A stretch of DNA of 14,856 bases from positions 1 through 14,856 of the forward strand of contig JBFJVZ010000172.1 of assembly GCA_041623895.1 (NCBI GenBank). The letters are read 5' to 3'. The stretch comes from JBFJVZ01 sp041623895. Lineage in GTDB: Bacteria; Planctomycetota; Planctomycetia; Pirellulales; Pirellulaceae. A program made the position numbers and the translations under genes. Each line of letters opens with the position of its first letter. Within the stretch, counting starts at the first letter, position 1. Shown in pieces: positions 13,419-14,856 of this stretch. The notes beneath the pieces are model-generated. The model made no database searches. It saw only the letters and a list, made by a program, of their open reading frames with translations, and was not told the DNA's origin.

Positions 13419-14519
13419 GTGATCAGATCCACAATATCGGCGTTCGCGCTCGGCGCATTGTCCGTCCTTTCACTTCAATCGTTTGCAGAAGACGTGCGAC
13501 CGCATATTACCGTTCGAGGAGTTTACGGCGGCGTCCCGGTTGAATTGTTGGATCGGGGATCTCTCAAAGACTACGGCATCAATGCCATCTTCATGGGCTC
13601 GGCGAGCATCAACGCGGAGCGCGTCGCCTTACTGAGGCAACAGGGCGCAAAGGTCTTTGCCGAATTCAACACCATGCATGTGGCCGGATACCTGAAAGAC
13701 CATCCCGATGCGGCGCCCATCGGAGTCGACGGAAAGGTCTGCCCGCCGCCACAAGGCTGGCAGGGCGTTTGCCCAACTCATGTGGATTATCGTAAGTTTC
13801 GCATGGACGCCTTCCGCAAACTGCTGAGCGAATACGAGATCGATGGCATCTGGCTCGACTACCACCATAGCCATGCCAGTTGGGAGCGGGCGGTTCCCGA
13901 GATGCCGGACACCTGTTTTTGCCAGCGATGCATTGAGCAGTTCAAACGCCAGACGAAGACTTCACTGCCCGATGTAGATGCACCGCAACTCGCACGCACG
14001 ATTCTCGACCAGCACAAACCAACCTGGGTGCAGTGGCGCTGCGATGTCTTTACCGATTGGGTCCGCGAGTTCCGGTCGATTATCGATCAGACGCGGCCGC
14101 AAACTTTGCTTGGCACCTTTCACTGCCCTTGGACTGATTCTGAGTTCGACGGTGCGTTACGCAATCAACTTGCGATCGATCTCAAGGCACAGGCCAAGTA
14201 CATCGATGTGTTTAGCATCATGCCGTACCATGCTCGCTTCGGACACGCGGCTGACCCCTCGTGGATTTCTCGACAGACGGCATGGTTGGGGGATTACCTG
14301 GGTATCAAAGGTGACGCAGGTGAGCGTCATCAGATCTGGCCGATCGTGCAGCTGTCCGACTGGGGCGAGTCTGTTTCGGTTGATCAGGTCCGCACGGTGC
14401 TTGACCACGGCACCCGTCGACCAGCCACGGGCGTGATGGTTTTCAACTGGGGATCATTGAAACGGCAGATGCCCAAAGTGGAAGCCATGGGAAATTTCTA
14501 CCGATCGATTCGCCCCTGA
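13419..14519 (+). CDS. exported glycosidase-like TIM-barrel protein
   Basis: A 366-residue protein. A signal peptide (STISAFALGALSVLSLQSFA, cut near Ala23) indicates export. The body has the alternating pattern of a (beta/alpha)8 glycoside-hydrolase-like barrel: YGINAIFMGSA, GAKVFAEFNTMHVAGY, EIDGIWLDYHHSHASWE (143-156), TLLGTFHCPWTD, YIDVFSIMPYHARFG, IWPIVQLSDWGE and GVMVFNWGSL. Asp147 in GIWLDY is a candidate catalytic residue. A CFCQRC motif (Cys166, 168, 171) right after it recalls the CFC..C element found in several uncharacterised glycosidase-like proteins. The start is the GTG at 13419, with AGGGGGAG 9 nt upstream; an upstream TTG at 13392 would spoil the signal peptide. It converges on the next gene with a 4-bp gap. 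It probably acts on a polysaccharide outside the cytoplasm; the substrate is unknown. Confidence 0.75.
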   Translation: MIRSTISAFALGALSVLSLQSFAEDVRPHITVRGVYGGVPVELLDRGSLKDYGINAIFMGSASINAERVALLRQQGAKVFAEFNTMHVAGYLKDHPDAAPIGVDGKVCPPPQGWQGVCPTHVDYRKFRMDAFRKLLSEYEIDGIWLDYHHSHASWERAVPEMPDTCFCQRCIEQFKRQTKTSLPDVDAPQLARTILDQHKPTWVQWRCDVFTDWVREFRSIIDQTRPQTLLGTFHCPWTDSEFDGALRNQLAIDLKAQAKYIDVFSIMPYHARFGHAADPSWISRQTAWLGDYLGIKGDAGERHQIWPIVQLSDWGESVSVDQVRTVLDHGTRRPATGVMVFNWGSLKRQMPKVEAMGNFYRSIRP

Positions 14520-14523
14520 CCCA

Positions 14524-14856
14524 TCACCAATGGTGTGGAGTCAGTATCCAGCGGTCGGTGTCCAGGATGCCGCAACGCCGCGTGCAAATCGCACCGACAA
14601 CAATCAAGTACCGGCTGCCTGCTTGAAGTTGAAGTACTGATTCGCCAGACCAGTCGAGCAGTTCTCCGTCTTTGACGGCACGCCAGTCGTGAAGATGCCC
14701 ACTTAGCATCACCCGTTGAGTGCAAACCCCAAAGCTTTCCACCGCATCTTCGATCGCCTCGGGAAATCGACGCAGGTACCAGAGTTGGCTTTCCTGGTGC
14801 GGATCGAATTGCGGGAACACGTGGCTGACAAGAACGTCTCCCAATTCCAACACCGG
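14524..14856 (-). CDS. C-terminal part of a metallophosphoesterase-like protein (5' end outside the window)
   Basis: The frame is open to the last base, so the start lies beyond the window; the GTG at 14853 is internal. The visible 110 residues include DVLVSHVFPQFD, then FPEAIEDAVESFGVCTQRVMLSGHLHDW. The SGHLHDW segment matches the GHxH metal-binding motif of calcineurin-like phosphoesterases, and VSHVFPQF could be the earlier His-containing motif. These enzymes hydrolyse phosphoester bonds with two metal ions. The C-terminal part (VLQLQAGSRYLIVVGAICTRRCGILDT) is beta-rich, as in the family. The N-terminal motifs are outside the window, so the substrate class cannot be guessed. Confidence 0.65.
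   Translation of the reverse strand, partial: PVLELGDVLVSHVFPQFDPHQESQLWYLRRFPEAIEDAVESFGVCTQRVMLSGHLHDWRAVKDGELLDWSGESVLQLQAGSRYLIVVGAICTRRCGILDTDRWILTPHHW

Overview
The window looks like chromosomal DNA from a planctomycete, most likely a Pirellulaceae/Rhodopirellula-type genome. This is an inference from protein types (DUF3299-like proteins with a CCFG motif, a mutarotase-like DUF4432 protein, Gfo/Idh/MocA and xylose-isomerase-like sugar enzymes, YHS-like Cys-rich exported protein), from moderate-to-high GC, from genes with weak Shine-Dalgarno sequences, and from many short dispersed palindromes between genes. No rRNA, tRNA, CRISPR array, transposase or phage gene was seen.

Layout. 1-1816 (+): the C-terminal end of a membrane-anchored protein, then two DUF3299-like proteins, one with three membrane segments and one exported. 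1830-6885: a carbohydrate module. A DUF4432 mutarotase-like gene (-) diverges from a phosphomannose-isomerase-like cupin (+), followed by a xylose-isomerase-like TIM-barrel enzyme (+) and a Gfo/Idh/MocA dehydrogenase (+). 6963-8512 (-): a polytopic membrane protein translationally coupled (ATGA overlap) to a small two-helix membrane protein. 8513-8936: no gene, but two imperfect palindromes. 8937-10929 (+): a zinc-ribbon/low-complexity/two-helix protein, a CYTH (CyaB-like) protein, and an exported Cys-rich protein with two YHS-like halves followed by a clear intrinsic terminator. 10990-11165: a cluster of repeat copies including a 48-nt exact direct repeat. 11209-11610 (-): an unrecognised conserved-looking small protein. 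11851-13119 (-): hisI-hisG, histidine biosynthesis. 13419-14519 (+): an exported glycosidase-like TIM-barrel protein, converging on the C-terminal part of a metallophosphoesterase-like gene (-) that runs off the window.

How the genes work together. The central module combines an oxidoreductase, a TIM-barrel isomerase/epimerase/dehydratase, a metal-binding cupin and a mutarotase-like protein. That is the same mix of folds as inositol-type catabolism (IolG/IolE/IolB), but the cupin is of the phosphomannose isomerase type and the other iol genes are absent. It is therefore a candidate for an undescribed route that oxidises and isomerises a sugar or cyclitol. hisI and hisG are separated by 3 nt and act in the same pathway. 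The remaining genes are mostly exported or membrane proteins of unknown function. At least four families of short palindromic or inverted-repeat elements lie between the genes and are the most unusual non-coding signal in the window.
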